This document shows, piece by piece, positions 15,671 through 23,660 of a stretch of 38,164 nucleotides of DNA. Below the pieces are notes generated by a model. The model made no database searches, was not told the DNA's origin, and saw only the letters and a program-made list of their open reading frames with translations. Origin of the DNA: an uncultured Bacteroidota bacterium (GTDB lineage: Bacteria; Bacteroidota; Bacteroidia; Bacteroidales; VadinHA17). The DNA lies in the NCBI GenBank assembly GCA_903824785.1, contig CAIJYD010000001.1:1-38164 (forward strand). Direction: 5' to 3'. Positions within the stretch are counted from its first letter, which is position 1. Each line of letters begins with the position of its first letter. The position numbers were made by a program, and so were the translations under genes.

Positions 15671-17034
15671 AACCGGATAAAATGGAAGAATCTATTATAA
15701 CCTCCGAACGATACATAAAAAAAATTGATTCCGTTTCATCTGATATTTTGAGAAATGTTAGAATAAACCGGGGTTTTATCCTGTGGATGGGGTTTCTTTC
15801 TGTTGCCCTGGCCGCAACTCTTTTCGCTTATACAATCCAGCTGAAAGAGGGGCTAATTGTTACCGGACTTCGTGATGTAACAAGCTGGGGAATATACATA
15901 GCCAACTTTGTTTTCTTTGTTGCTACAAGCCTTGTCGGAATGCTGATAAGCTCCGTGCTTGGCCTCTCCGGGGCGAAATGGATAAAACCTATTGCGCGGA
16001 TAGCTGAAATAATTGCAGTTGCTTTTGCTGCCGTTGCAGGGCTGGTCATTATTTCTGATATGGGCCGCCCCGACAGACTCCCTAATGTCTTTCTTTTTGG
16101 AAGAGTGCAATCTCCTATTCTCTGGGATGTTACAGTTGTTACAACATATTTTTTTGTAAGCCTTTTGCTTTGGTTTCTGCCCATGATACCAGACCTGGCA
16201 ATTTCCCGTTCAAGGATCTCCGACAGGCCAAAATTTCTTATTAAAGCTTATGAAATCCTGTCGTTTAATTGGATCGACCACAAAAAACAGTATGAAATCC
16301 TTAATCAGGCAGTTCGTGTTCTTCTGATTCTGATTATTCCTCTTGCATTTGCCATTCATACAGTTACCTCATGGCTGTTTGCTGTTACACCGAGAGGTGG
16401 GTGGGACAGTTCAATTTTTGGCCCCTATTTTATTTCGGGTGCCTTTGTTTCCGGTACCTCCGCAGTAATTATTGCTATGTATTTTTTCAGGGTGAATTAT
16501 AAACTTCAAAAATATCTTACAGAAGATCATTTCGAAAAAATTGCAAGAGTCCTTGTTCTCGTTTCAATAATATATATTTATTTCAATATCAACGAGTTTC
16601 TTGTACCCGGATATAAACTGAAGTCTATCGATGCAGTACATCTTAAAGAACTCTTTTCGGGCCATTATGCTCCTTTATTCTGGAGTGTTCAGCTTCTGGG
16701 TCTGGTAATTCCGGTAATTCTGCTTCTGTTCAGAAGAATGAGGAAGCCGTTTCCATTATTGATAATTTCCGGCTTTGTGCTTATGGCATCATGGCTGAAA
16801 CGTTTTATAATTGTCGTTCCCCCGCAGGCACATCCTTTTCTTCCGGTTCAGAATGTTCCGGCTGAATGGCTGGTTTATAAACCGACACTTATTGAATCGG
16901 CTGTTACAACAGCATCGCTGATTCTTGTAATTATGATAATCACCATTCTTTCTAAATTGTTTCCTGTTCTGCCAATACAGGAAATTGCAGAAGAAGAGAC
17001 CCGGGCTGAAGCAGAGCAATTGAATAGCAACTAA
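15667..17034 (+). CDS. NrfD/ActC-like quinone-interacting membrane subunit
   Basis: 455 residues with about ten transmembrane helices. VTGLRDVTSWGIYIANFVFF, ISDMGRPDRLPNVFLFGRVQ and SPILWDVTVVTTYF, then HTVTSWLFAVTPRGGWDSS, are recognisable NrfD-superfamily segments and look closest to ActC of alternative complex III. In that superfamily this region forms the quinol site near the periplasmic side. The start ATG overlaps the stop of the ferredoxin-like gene, implying translational coupling and a 1:1 complex. A cytochrome c gene follows after 11 bp. The likely role is oxidation of menaquinol and electron transfer to the periplasmic iron-sulfur subunit. The opposite direction (quinone reduction, as with polysulfide or Hmc-type complexes) cannot be excluded from sequence. 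Confidence 0.87.
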   Translation: MKPDKMEESIITSERYIKKIDSVSSDILRNVRINRGFILWMGFLSVALAATLFAYTIQLKEGLIVTGLRDVTSWGIYIANFVFFVATSLVGMLISSVLGLSGAKWIKPIARIAEIIAVAFAAVAGLVIISDMGRPDRLPNVFLFGRVQSPILWDVTVVTTYFFVSLLLWFLPMIPDLAISRSRISDRPKFLIKAYEILSFNWIDHKKQYEILNQAVRVLLILIIPLAFAIHTVTSWLFAVTPRGGWDSSIFGPYFISGAFVSGTSAVIIAMYFFRVNYKLQKYLTEDHFEKIARVLVLVSIIYIYFNINEFLVPGYKLKSIDAVHLKELFSGHYAPLFWSVQLLGLVIPVILLLFRRMRKPFPLLIISGFVLMASWLKRFIIVVPPQAHPFLPVQNVPAEWLVYKPTLIESAVTTASLILVIMIITILSKLFPVLPIQEIAEEETRAEAEQLNSN

Positions 17035-17045
17035 CTAATTTATTG

Positions 17046-17972
17046 ATGAAGAATATTCTATTGGTAATTATTACTTTACAGCTTTTTATTTTTGACCTCA
17101 AAAGTCAGGAGTGGATTGTTCCCGATGACAAAAAAAGCAAGCTGAGTACTTTCCCATTTGATGATATTACACGAAAAGCCGGAGAAAAACTCTTTTCCGT
17201 TAATTGTATGTCGTGCCACGGAACACCCGGAAAAGGTAATTTTCTTAATCTGGTTCCACCTCCAGGCGATCCTGCAACCGAAAAAATACAGAGAAACAGT
17301 GACGGAGAGATTTTTTACAAAATTACTACCGGTCGCGGACAGATGCCCTCCTTCAAAAGCGTACTCTCTTCACCTGAAATCTGGAATATTATCTCATACC
17401 TCCGAAGTTTCAACAAAACCTACCAGCAACAGGTAATGGCTGTTATCACCTCTTCGGCTTATCCTGGTGCTGATATTGGGTTATTTCTTCTTTTTAATTC
17501 ATCAGACAGCACGGTTATTCTTCGTGCCTCTGCCACAAAAGGAAACAGCACGGTGCCAGTAACCGGGGCAGAAGTAAAACTGTTAATTCACAGAACATTT
17601 GGCCTGCTGACAGTTGATGAGGCAAAAACAACAGATAAAAACGGGATGGCTACTTTCCGGTTACCGGATAACCTGCCCGGAGATACAAGCGGAAATATAA
17701 TGGTAAGTGCACGGTTTGTGAATGAAGAGCTTTTCGGCTCTTCAACCAAAGACACCTCCCTTTGTGCCGGCATAAAGACAATTCCTGTAAACCTGGTTGC
17801 TGATAGAGCTATGTGGAATAATGTTCGAAAAGCGCCTGTCTGGTTAATTTTAACATATAGCCTGGGTCTGCTTACTGCGTTGGGTTTCATTTTTTATGTG
17901 CTGATGAAACTCAGGGATATATTTATTGTCGGAGAAACATTATCATCCGAGAAACCTTCAAAAGAAAAATAA
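17046..17972 (+). CDS. Membrane-anchored monoheme cytochrome c with extra beta-domain
   Basis: 308 residues. An N-terminal signal peptide (LLVIITLQLFIF) is followed by a class I cytochrome c domain: heme motif CMSCH at 54-58 and probable Met100 axial ligand in GRGQMPSF, closing with WNIISYLRSF. Residues about 140-250 form a second, beta-rich region with VTGAEVKLLIHRTFG and TDKNGMATFRLPDNLPG, similar to Ig-like or carboxypeptidase-regulatory sandwiches. A C-terminal helix (LILTYSLGLLTALGFIFYV) anchors it. The TTG at 17043 precedes the chosen ATG. Placed between the NrfD subunit and the oxidase genes, it is the likely electron shuttle between them. The function of the beta-domain is unknown. 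Confidence 0.82.
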   Translation: MKNILLVIITLQLFIFDLKSQEWIVPDDKKSKLSTFPFDDITRKAGEKLFSVNCMSCHGTPGKGNFLNLVPPPGDPATEKIQRNSDGEIFYKITTGRGQMPSFKSVLSSPEIWNIISYLRSFNKTYQQQVMAVITSSAYPGADIGLFLLFNSSDSTVILRASATKGNSTVPVTGAEVKLLIHRTFGLLTVDEAKTTDKNGMATFRLPDNLPGDTSGNIMVSARFVNEELFGSSTKDTSLCAGIKTIPVNLVADRAMWNNVRKAPVWLILTYSLGLLTALGFIFYVLMKLRDIFIVGETLSSEKPSKEK

Positions 17973-18000
17973 TCTTCCAAAATCTGATAAAGTATTAATT

Positions 18001-18384
18001 ATGAAGAACATCACAACCATTGGCCGAATTCTGTTCGCAATTCCATTTGCAATTTTCGGGATAAATCATTTCATTATGATGGATTATTATCTCGGGATGC
18101 TGACCTCCTTTATTCCGCTTGGAGCGTACACAATAATCCTGACAGGAATAATGCTGATTGCTGCAAGTATCAGTATTATCTCCGGAAAATTTGTAAAAAT
18201 TTCGACTTTAATGCTGGCTTTGCTGCTCTTAATTTTTATTGTCACGATACACGTTCCCCATCTTTTCCATGAAGGGGATAATACTGCCACAATAATTGCA
18301 CTGCTAAAAGATATTTCCCTTATGGGAGGGTCATTGATGATCGCAGGAATATATTCAGAGGAAAAAGAAGCTGACACAAAATAA
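18001..18384 (+). CDS. DoxX-like small membrane protein
   Basis: 127 residues with four hydrophobic helices. It begins RILFAIPFAIFGINHFIMM, the start typical of DoxX/DoxD-like proteins, and has a HVPHLFHEGD loop. Some DoxX members are tied to thiosulfate:quinone or terminal-oxidase complexes; others are uncharacterised. ATG 18001 gives the normal DoxX length; the frame extends upstream only through the tail of the cytochrome gene. It lies 28 bp after that gene and 7 bp before the SCO gene, so it is in the same transcript. A role in assembling or stabilising the oxidase is guessed from this position alone. Confidence 0.65.
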   Translation: MKNITTIGRILFAIPFAIFGINHFIMMDYYLGMLTSFIPLGAYTIILTGIMLIAASISIISGKFVKISTLMLALLLLIFIVTIHVPHLFHEGDNTATIIALLKDISLMGGSLMIAGIYSEEKEADTK

Positions 18385-18391
18385 ATTATCT

Positions 18392-19168
18392 ATGAAAAAG
18401 TTATTTGCTTTGGTTTTTCTGGCATCCATAATCGGAAGCCTTTCTGCACAGGAAATGGTTAAGAGCGATCTTCTGAAACCGGATATCGAGATCGGTATTG
18501 TTGAACATCTCGGAGATACTATTCCCATGAATCTCTGGTTTCTGAATGAAAACAGTGATACAGTTACTCTTGGAGAGCTTATTAACAAGCCAACCATTCT
18601 TCTTTTTGTCTATTTTGATTGTCCAAACCTTTGCAGCCCCTTAATGGACGGGGTGGCAGATTTTGTTGGCAAGATTGACCTTAAGCTCGGAACTGATTAC
18701 CAGATTATCACAATAAGCTTTAACACAAAAGACACTCCCGAAAAAGCACGGATAAAAAAGGTGAATTTTGTACAGAAAATAAGCAAGGAAAACCAGAAAG
18801 ACTGGCTCTATCTTACAGGAATACAGGATAATATTAATACAATTACTAACGCCGCAGGCTTTAAGTACAAAGCACAGGGTCTGGATTTTGCGCATGCTTC
18901 GGCAATCGTCGTTCTCAGCCCTAAGGGAAAAATCACCAGATATCTCTACGGTCTTACTTTTTTACCTTTCGATGTCAAGATGGCAATTATTGAAGCCCAG
19001 AAGGGTATTGCCCGTCCAACTATCAACAGGATCCTAGAATATTGTTTTGCCTATAACCCTGGAAGCAAAACCTATACTATACAGATAACCAGGATAATCG
19101 GTACAATTACGTTATTAATTGCCCTGACAGTTTTTATTTCATTGCTTTTAAAAAGAAGAAATAAATGA
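18392..19168 (+). CDS. SCO1/SenC copper metallochaperone
   Basis: 258 residues. A signal peptide (LFALVFLASIIGSLSAQ) leads to a thioredoxin-like domain with the SCO copper site: Cys77 and Cys81 in YFDCPNLCSPLM, and His168 in DFAHASAIVV. A C-terminal hydrophobic helix (IIGTITLLIALTVFISLLL) and basic tail anchor it in the membrane. SCO proteins deliver copper to, or reduce, the CuA site of cytochrome oxidase subunit II. The gene sits 13 bp before coxI, and coxII with an intact CuA motif is in the same cluster, which supports this role. Confidence 0.93.
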   Translation: MKKLFALVFLASIIGSLSAQEMVKSDLLKPDIEIGIVEHLGDTIPMNLWFLNENSDTVTLGELINKPTILLFVYFDCPNLCSPLMDGVADFVGKIDLKLGTDYQIITISFNTKDTPEKARIKKVNFVQKISKENQKDWLYLTGIQDNINTITNAAGFKYKAQGLDFAHASAIVVLSPKGKITRYLYGLTFLPFDVKMAIIEAQKGIARPTINRILEYCFAYNPGSKTYTIQITRIIGTITLLIALTVFISLLLKRRNK

Positions 19169-19181
19169 TAACCCTCTCAAT

Positions 19182-20813
19182 ATGAGTAATACAGAAACCG
19201 GAACTCACGTAAGCTATCTCCAGCATAAAGGGAAATACAAAGGCATCCTCTCGTGGCTGCTAACAACCGATCATAAAAAAATCGGCCTGTTGTATCTCTA
19301 TTGCATTATTGTTTTCTTTTTTGTGGCAGCTATTCTCGGTGTTCTGATGAGAATAGAACTTATTGCCCCGGGAGAGACAATAATGGGACCACAGACCTAC
19401 AACGGAATGTTCACTATTCATGGGATAATAATGATTTTTATAATTGTAATCCCTGCCCTGCCGGCTGTCTTTGGAAATTTTTTCCTGCCAATACTGATCG
19501 GTGCAAAAGATGTCGCTTTTCCAAAACTTAATCTTTTTTCATTTTATCTCTTCCTCATCGGAGCAATTTTCGGAGTCCTTTCACAATTCATAGGAGGTGG
19601 CGCACCGGATACCGGCTGGACTTTTTATGTTCCTTACAGTGCCGAGTCGTCTACCAATGTTATTTATGCGCTTATTGCAGCATTTATCCTCGGCTTTTCA
19701 TCAATACTTACTGGTCTTAACTTTATTGTTACAATCCACAGGATGAGAGCACCCGGGATGGGCTGGTTCAGAATGCCGCTATTTCCATGGTCGCTTTATG
19801 CTACAGCCTGGATTCAGGTTCTGGCTACCCCTATTATTGGAATTACCCTGTTAATGGTGATTGCCGAAAGAGTTCTTAAGATCGGTTTTTTTGATCCGGC
19901 TCTGGGAGGAGACCCGGTGCTCTTCCAGCATCTCTTCTGGATATATTCTCATCCTGCAGTTTATATAATGATCCTTCCTGGTATGGGTATCGTAACCGAA
20001 ATTTTTCCGACTTTCAGCCAGAAGCCGGTATTCGGATACACTGCAATTCTCTTGTCAAGTCTTGCCATCGCATTTGTTGGATACTTCGTCTGGGGACATC
20101 ATATGTTCACAGCAGGGATTAGTTATGGTTCCAGATGGTTTTTTTCCTTCCTTACATTCATTGTAGCTGTCCCCAGTGCAATAAAAGTATTTAACTGGGT
20201 CAGTACCATGTACGGTGGCTCAATTGACCTTAAACCGCCTCTTCTTTATGCTATTTCGTTTATCTTCCTTTTTATGATTGGCGGATTTACAGGATTAACC
20301 CTCGGAGCACTGGCAGCAAATGTTCAGGTTCACGATACCGCTTTTGTAGTTGCCCACTTCCATTACATCATTTTTGGAGGGATGGGGTTTGCTTTTTTTG
20401 CCGGAATGCATTACTGGTATCCCAAAATGTTTGGCAGGATGTACAGCAACAAGCTTGCAAATATCGCATGGGGAATTTTATTTACAGGCTTTAATGTTCT
20501 TTATTTCCCACTGTTCATAATTGGCCTGCAGGGTATGCCCAGAAGGTACTTTGATTATCTCCCCCAGTTTCAGACCGGGCATGTAATTTCAACTGTTGGT
20601 GCATTTATCCTTTTTACCGGACTGATATTAATGGTCTATAACTTTGTTTATCATATCAAACGCGGAGCGATTGCGCCGGCAAATCCATGGAAGGGAGTTA
20701 CCCTTGAGTGGCAGATCCCATCTCCGCCTTCACATGAAAACTTTGACGAGATTCCAGTAATTACAACAGATCCATATATTTTCGGGACAAGTACTGAAAA
20801 CAAACAGAAGTGA
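19182..20813 (+). CDS. coxA: Cytochrome c oxidase subunit I (A2-type heme-copper oxidase)
   Basis: 543 residues with about twelve helices. It holds the low-spin heme ligands (TIHGIIM; VVAHFHY), the CuB site (His257 and Tyr261 in IYSHPAVYIMILPG; GHHMF) and the high-spin heme ligand region (HDTAFVVAHFHYI). The Tyr255-Ser256 preceding the CuB histidine, with Ala259 instead of Glu, marks an A2-type oxidase: the D-channel end is Tyr-Ser rather than Glu. This is the proton-pumping catalytic subunit reducing O2 to water. It is preceded by SCO and overlaps the subunit III gene by one base. Rhodothermus marinus caa3 is a known oxidase of this A2 type. Confidence 0.96.
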   Translation: MSNTETGTHVSYLQHKGKYKGILSWLLTTDHKKIGLLYLYCIIVFFFVAAILGVLMRIELIAPGETIMGPQTYNGMFTIHGIIMIFIIVIPALPAVFGNFFLPILIGAKDVAFPKLNLFSFYLFLIGAIFGVLSQFIGGGAPDTGWTFYVPYSAESSTNVIYALIAAFILGFSSILTGLNFIVTIHRMRAPGMGWFRMPLFPWSLYATAWIQVLATPIIGITLLMVIAERVLKIGFFDPALGGDPVLFQHLFWIYSHPAVYIMILPGMGIVTEIFPTFSQKPVFGYTAILLSSLAIAFVGYFVWGHHMFTAGISYGSRWFFSFLTFIVAVPSAIKVFNWVSTMYGGSIDLKPPLLYAISFIFLFMIGGFTGLTLGALAANVQVHDTAFVVAHFHYIIFGGMGFAFFAGMHYWYPKMFGRMYSNKLANIAWGILFTGFNVLYFPLFIIGLQGMPRRYFDYLPQFQTGHVISTVGAFILFTGLILMVYNFVYHIKRGAIAPANPWKGVTLEWQIPSPPSHENFDEIPVITTDPYIFGTSTENKQK

Positions 20814-21433
20814 TGAATATGTCTATACAGGAAAATCATAATGATCATATTGACAGCGAAACCGGGAAGCTTGGGATGTGGATATTTCTCTTCACAGAAC
20901 TATTCCTTTTCGGCGGATTGTTTCTGGTTTATGCTGTTTTCAGGGCAAAATACTCAGAAGACTTTCATTCTGCCGCCAGAGAGCTGAATGCTTTTATCGG
21001 AACCATGAATACTGTTTTTCTTCTGGTAAGCAGTATGACGGTGGCAATGGCGATAACAGCTATTCAGAAAAACCAGAAAAAGCTGGCAATGTTCCTTGTT
21101 TCGGTTACACTGCTTCTTGCGGCTCTTTTTATGATGAACAAGTTCTTTGAATGGTCTCATAAGTTTGAATTTAAGCTTTATCCCGGATCCGAAGTACTGA
21201 AGAATCTTCCACGGGGCGAACTGCTCTTCTTCGGGCTCTATTTTATGATGACCGGATTACATGCACTTCATGTGCTTATCGGGATGATCCTGCTTTCAAT
21301 TAACTTTATAAAGATCAAGGCTGGCAAAGTAAATCAGGCTCATTATCTTCTTCTTGAAAACAGTGGCCTCTACTGGCATCTTGTCGACCTTATCTGGATC
21401 TTCCTTTTCCCTTTATTATATCTTATAACATGA
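20813..21433 (+). CDS. coxC: Cytochrome c oxidase subunit III
   Basis: 206 residues, five hydrophobic helices, as in the short bacterial caa3/bo3 subunit III. GKLGMWIFLFTELFLFGGLF, MMTGLHALHVLIGMI and SGLYWHLVDLIWIFLFPLLY are the conserved helix segments. Subunit III stabilises subunit I and may guide O2 entry. The ATG at 20813 overlaps the subunit I stop (TGATG), giving translational coupling; a second in-frame ATG at 20819 would shorten it by two residues. Confidence 0.94.
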   Translation: MNMSIQENHNDHIDSETGKLGMWIFLFTELFLFGGLFLVYAVFRAKYSEDFHSAARELNAFIGTMNTVFLLVSSMTVAMAITAIQKNQKKLAMFLVSVTLLLAALFMMNKFFEWSHKFEFKLYPGSEVLKNLPRGELLFFGLYFMMTGLHALHVLIGMILLSINFIKIKAGKVNQAHYLLLENSGLYWHLVDLIWIFLFPLLYLIT

Positions 21434-21449
21434 TAACAGGCTCCTGCTT

Positions 21450-21734
21450 ATGAAAAAAGAAGAAACACATATCTCCAGCTATACCTCTCATGCAATCGTT
21501 CTCATAGTTTTGTTATTCCTGACAGCTATTTCAGTATTGGTGACAGGGTGGCACTTCGGCCCTTTTTCTGTTGCCGTTGCACTTATTATTGCAAGTATTA
21601 AAGTCAGAACTGTCATTACACATTTCATGCACATGAAATTTGAAAGCCTGTTTATGAAACTGATGGTCACCGGGGTATTTGTACTATTTGCCCTGGTCAT
21701 TATAATTACTTTTATTGATTACTATTTAAGATAA
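21450..21734 (+). CDS. Cytochrome c oxidase subunit IV family protein
   Basis: 94 residues with three hydrophobic helices: AIVLIVLLFLTAISVLVTG, PFSVAVALIIASIKVRTVIT and MKLMVTGVFVLFALVIII. The pattern HFMHMKFES between helices two and three is typical of prokaryotic subunit IV (CtaF/CoxD-like), which helps assemble the CuB site. It is 16 bp after subunit III and 21 bp before subunit II. Confidence 0.85.
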   Translation: MKKEETHISSYTSHAIVLIVLLFLTAISVLVTGWHFGPFSVAVALIIASIKVRTVITHFMHMKFESLFMKLMVTGVFVLFALVIIITFIDYYLR

Positions 21735-21755
21735 TTTTGATAAAAAACACATAAA

Positions 21756-22673
21756 ATGTTTACAGGAGCATCAAATCTGGCAGACGGGGTAGACAGAACA
21801 TTCGTTTTTATTTTTTCGGTTGCATTTATTTTCATTATTGGAATAACTGCATTCATGATCTATACTGTTATTCATTTCTCAAGAAAAAAAGGTAATGAAG
21901 CGAAACAGTTCACAGGAAGTGTTAAGCTTGAAATCATCTGGACAGTAATTCCGCTGATACTGGTAATGATGATGTTTTACTATGGCTGGGTCGGTTTTGC
22001 ACCAATGCGAAAAGTCCCTGCCGATGCTATGAAAATAACAGCTATAGGTAGGATGTGGCAATGGGAGTTTGATTACGGAAACGGAATGAAATCGACTGAA
22101 CTAGTTCTTCCTGTAAATAAGCCTGTAAGAGTCGCGCTGAAATCGGAGGATGTAAATCATAGTTTGTTTATTCCGGCATTCAGGGTCAAGGAAGATGTAA
22201 TTCCCGGTTATGATAATTACCTCTGGTTTGTTCCTACATTCATTGGGGAATATGAAATTCTCTGTACAGAATACTGCGGATTATTGCACTCCTCTATGCT
22301 ATCTAAAGCAAGAATCCTGAATCAGGCTGATTATGATAACTGGTTTAATGATTTCAAAACAAAAGTAAGCCAGCCCGAGCCTGACGGATATCTGCTTCTT
22401 CGAAATAACGGATGTATTGCCTGCCATTCTCTTGATGGTTCAAAATTGGTTGGCCCCTCGCTTAAAGGTCTTTTCGGAAATGAGAGAATCGTCACTTCAG
22501 GAAATAGCCAGATAACCGTTAAAGCTGATGAGAAATATATACTAAATTCCATTTATGACCCTGACTCTCAAGTTGTATCCGGATTTAGCAAAGGGCTTAT
22601 GAAATCTTATAAAGAGCTTCTTAAAGAGAGTGATATTAAATCGATTGCAGCCTATCTTAAAACTCTGAATTAA
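21756..22673 (+). CDS. coxB: Cytochrome c oxidase subunit II with fused cytochrome c domain
   Basis: 305 residues. Two N-terminal helices (FVFIFSVAFIFIIGITAFMI; IIWTVIPLILVMMMFYYGW) are followed by a cupredoxin domain with the CuA ligands: a His in DVNHSLFIPAF, then Cys170, Cys174, His178 and Met181 in CTEYCGLLHSSM. WQWEFDY, the electron-entry aromatic patch, is present. A C-terminal monoheme domain has CIACH (220-224) and GPSLKGLFG. This fusion defines a caa3-type oxidase. No cleavable signal peptide is evident; the first helix may serve. Subunit II lies after IV rather than in the common first position. Confidence 0.95.
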   Translation: MFTGASNLADGVDRTFVFIFSVAFIFIIGITAFMIYTVIHFSRKKGNEAKQFTGSVKLEIIWTVIPLILVMMMFYYGWVGFAPMRKVPADAMKITAIGRMWQWEFDYGNGMKSTELVLPVNKPVRVALKSEDVNHSLFIPAFRVKEDVIPGYDNYLWFVPTFIGEYEILCTEYCGLLHSSMLSKARILNQADYDNWFNDFKTKVSQPEPDGYLLLRNNGCIACHSLDGSKLVGPSLKGLFGNERIVTSGNSQITVKADEKYILNSIYDPDSQVVSGFSKGLMKSYKELLKESDIKSIAAYLKTLN

Positions 22674-22683
22674 GAGAAATAAA

Positions 22684-23550
22684 ATGGGAAATAAACTTTC
22701 CGTTTTTGCCGGGCTTATTAAATACAGGCTCTCAATTGCAGTAGTTTTCTCTTCTGTTGCCGGTTATTATTTATCTGGCAACAACACGGGCCTTTCCCTT
22801 TTTTATCTTTCTGCCGGAGTATTCTTCCTTGCTTCGGGTTCTGCAGTTTTAAACCAGTATACCGAAAGAATTGCCGATTCGGTTATGGAAAGAACCAGGA
22901 ACAGACCAATCCCGTCAAAAAGAATTTCAGAAAAACATGCCCTGAAGATTGCCGTAATACTTCTACTGACAGGATGCTTTTTTCTTTATATGAACGGACC
23001 GGCTCCATTGCTCCTTGGAATCTTAAATGTAGTTTTATATAACCTCATCTATACCTCTTTAAAGAAGAAGACGATATTATCTATCGTCCCGGGGGCACTT
23101 GTCGGTGCTATCCCTCCCTGGATCGGCTTTTTCTCCGGCGAAGGAACATTTCCAAACCAGAATATTATTGCCTTCTCCATTTTTATGTTTCTCTGGCAAT
23201 TACCTCATTTCTGGCTTATTATCATAAAATACGATAAAGAGTACCGGATTGCCGGTTTTGCCACCCTGACTAAATATCTCCATGAAATCCAAATCAGATA
23301 TCTGGTGTTTTTCTGGGTTCTTTTATCAACATTTTTTCTCTTTTTCTTCTTCTTTCTTGCTGAGACTTTCGACAAAAACATCTTCGCTTCTGCGACTATT
23401 ATTAATCTCGCATTTATCTTTTTCTTTTACCGATTGTTGTTTATTAAAAAGAAGGAACAGGAGATTAAAGGCGCTTTTCTTCTGATAAACTCTTTCAGCT
23501 TTCTGATTATGTTTTTAATAATTGCTGTGGCTATCCTTAGAGGCTTTTGA
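22684..23550 (+). CDS. ctaB: Protoheme IX farnesyltransferase (heme O synthase)
   Basis: 288 residues, about nine helices of the UbiA superfamily. The first Asp-rich motif is NQYTERIADSVMERTRNRP and the second YDKEYRIAGFATL, both characteristic of CtaB/CyoE. It adds farnesyl to heme b, making heme o, which is converted to heme a by CtaA. No ctaA is visible here, so whether the oxidase carries heme a or o depends on a gene elsewhere. It is 10 bp after coxB and is the last gene of the cluster on this strand before a 110-bp gap. Confidence 0.94.
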   Translation: MGNKLSVFAGLIKYRLSIAVVFSSVAGYYLSGNNTGLSLFYLSAGVFFLASGSAVLNQYTERIADSVMERTRNRPIPSKRISEKHALKIAVILLLTGCFFLYMNGPAPLLLGILNVVLYNLIYTSLKKKTILSIVPGALVGAIPPWIGFFSGEGTFPNQNIIAFSIFMFLWQLPHFWLIIIKYDKEYRIAGFATLTKYLHEIQIRYLVFFWVLLSTFFLFFFFFLAETFDKNIFASATIINLAFIFFFYRLLFIKKKEQEIKGAFLLINSFSFLIMFLIIAVAILRGF

Positions 23551-23594
23551 AAGGAAATAATCTGATTTTTAATAAATATTAGATTTTGACTTTA

Positions 23595-23602
23595 TATCTT
23601 TG
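23595..23602 (+). promoter_or_regulatory. Bacteroidota -7 box upstream of the lipoprotein gene
   Basis: TATCTTTG matches TAnnTTTG exactly and lies 58 bp before ATG 23661. The nearest TTTTG is only 7 bp away, so no properly spaced -33 element was found. It suggests that the lipoprotein is transcribed independently of the oxidase cluster. Confidence 0.35.
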
Positions 23603-23660
23603 CCCTACAAATGAAATTTATTAATATCTTCCCCGTTAAATAAGATCAAAAGATAATTAT

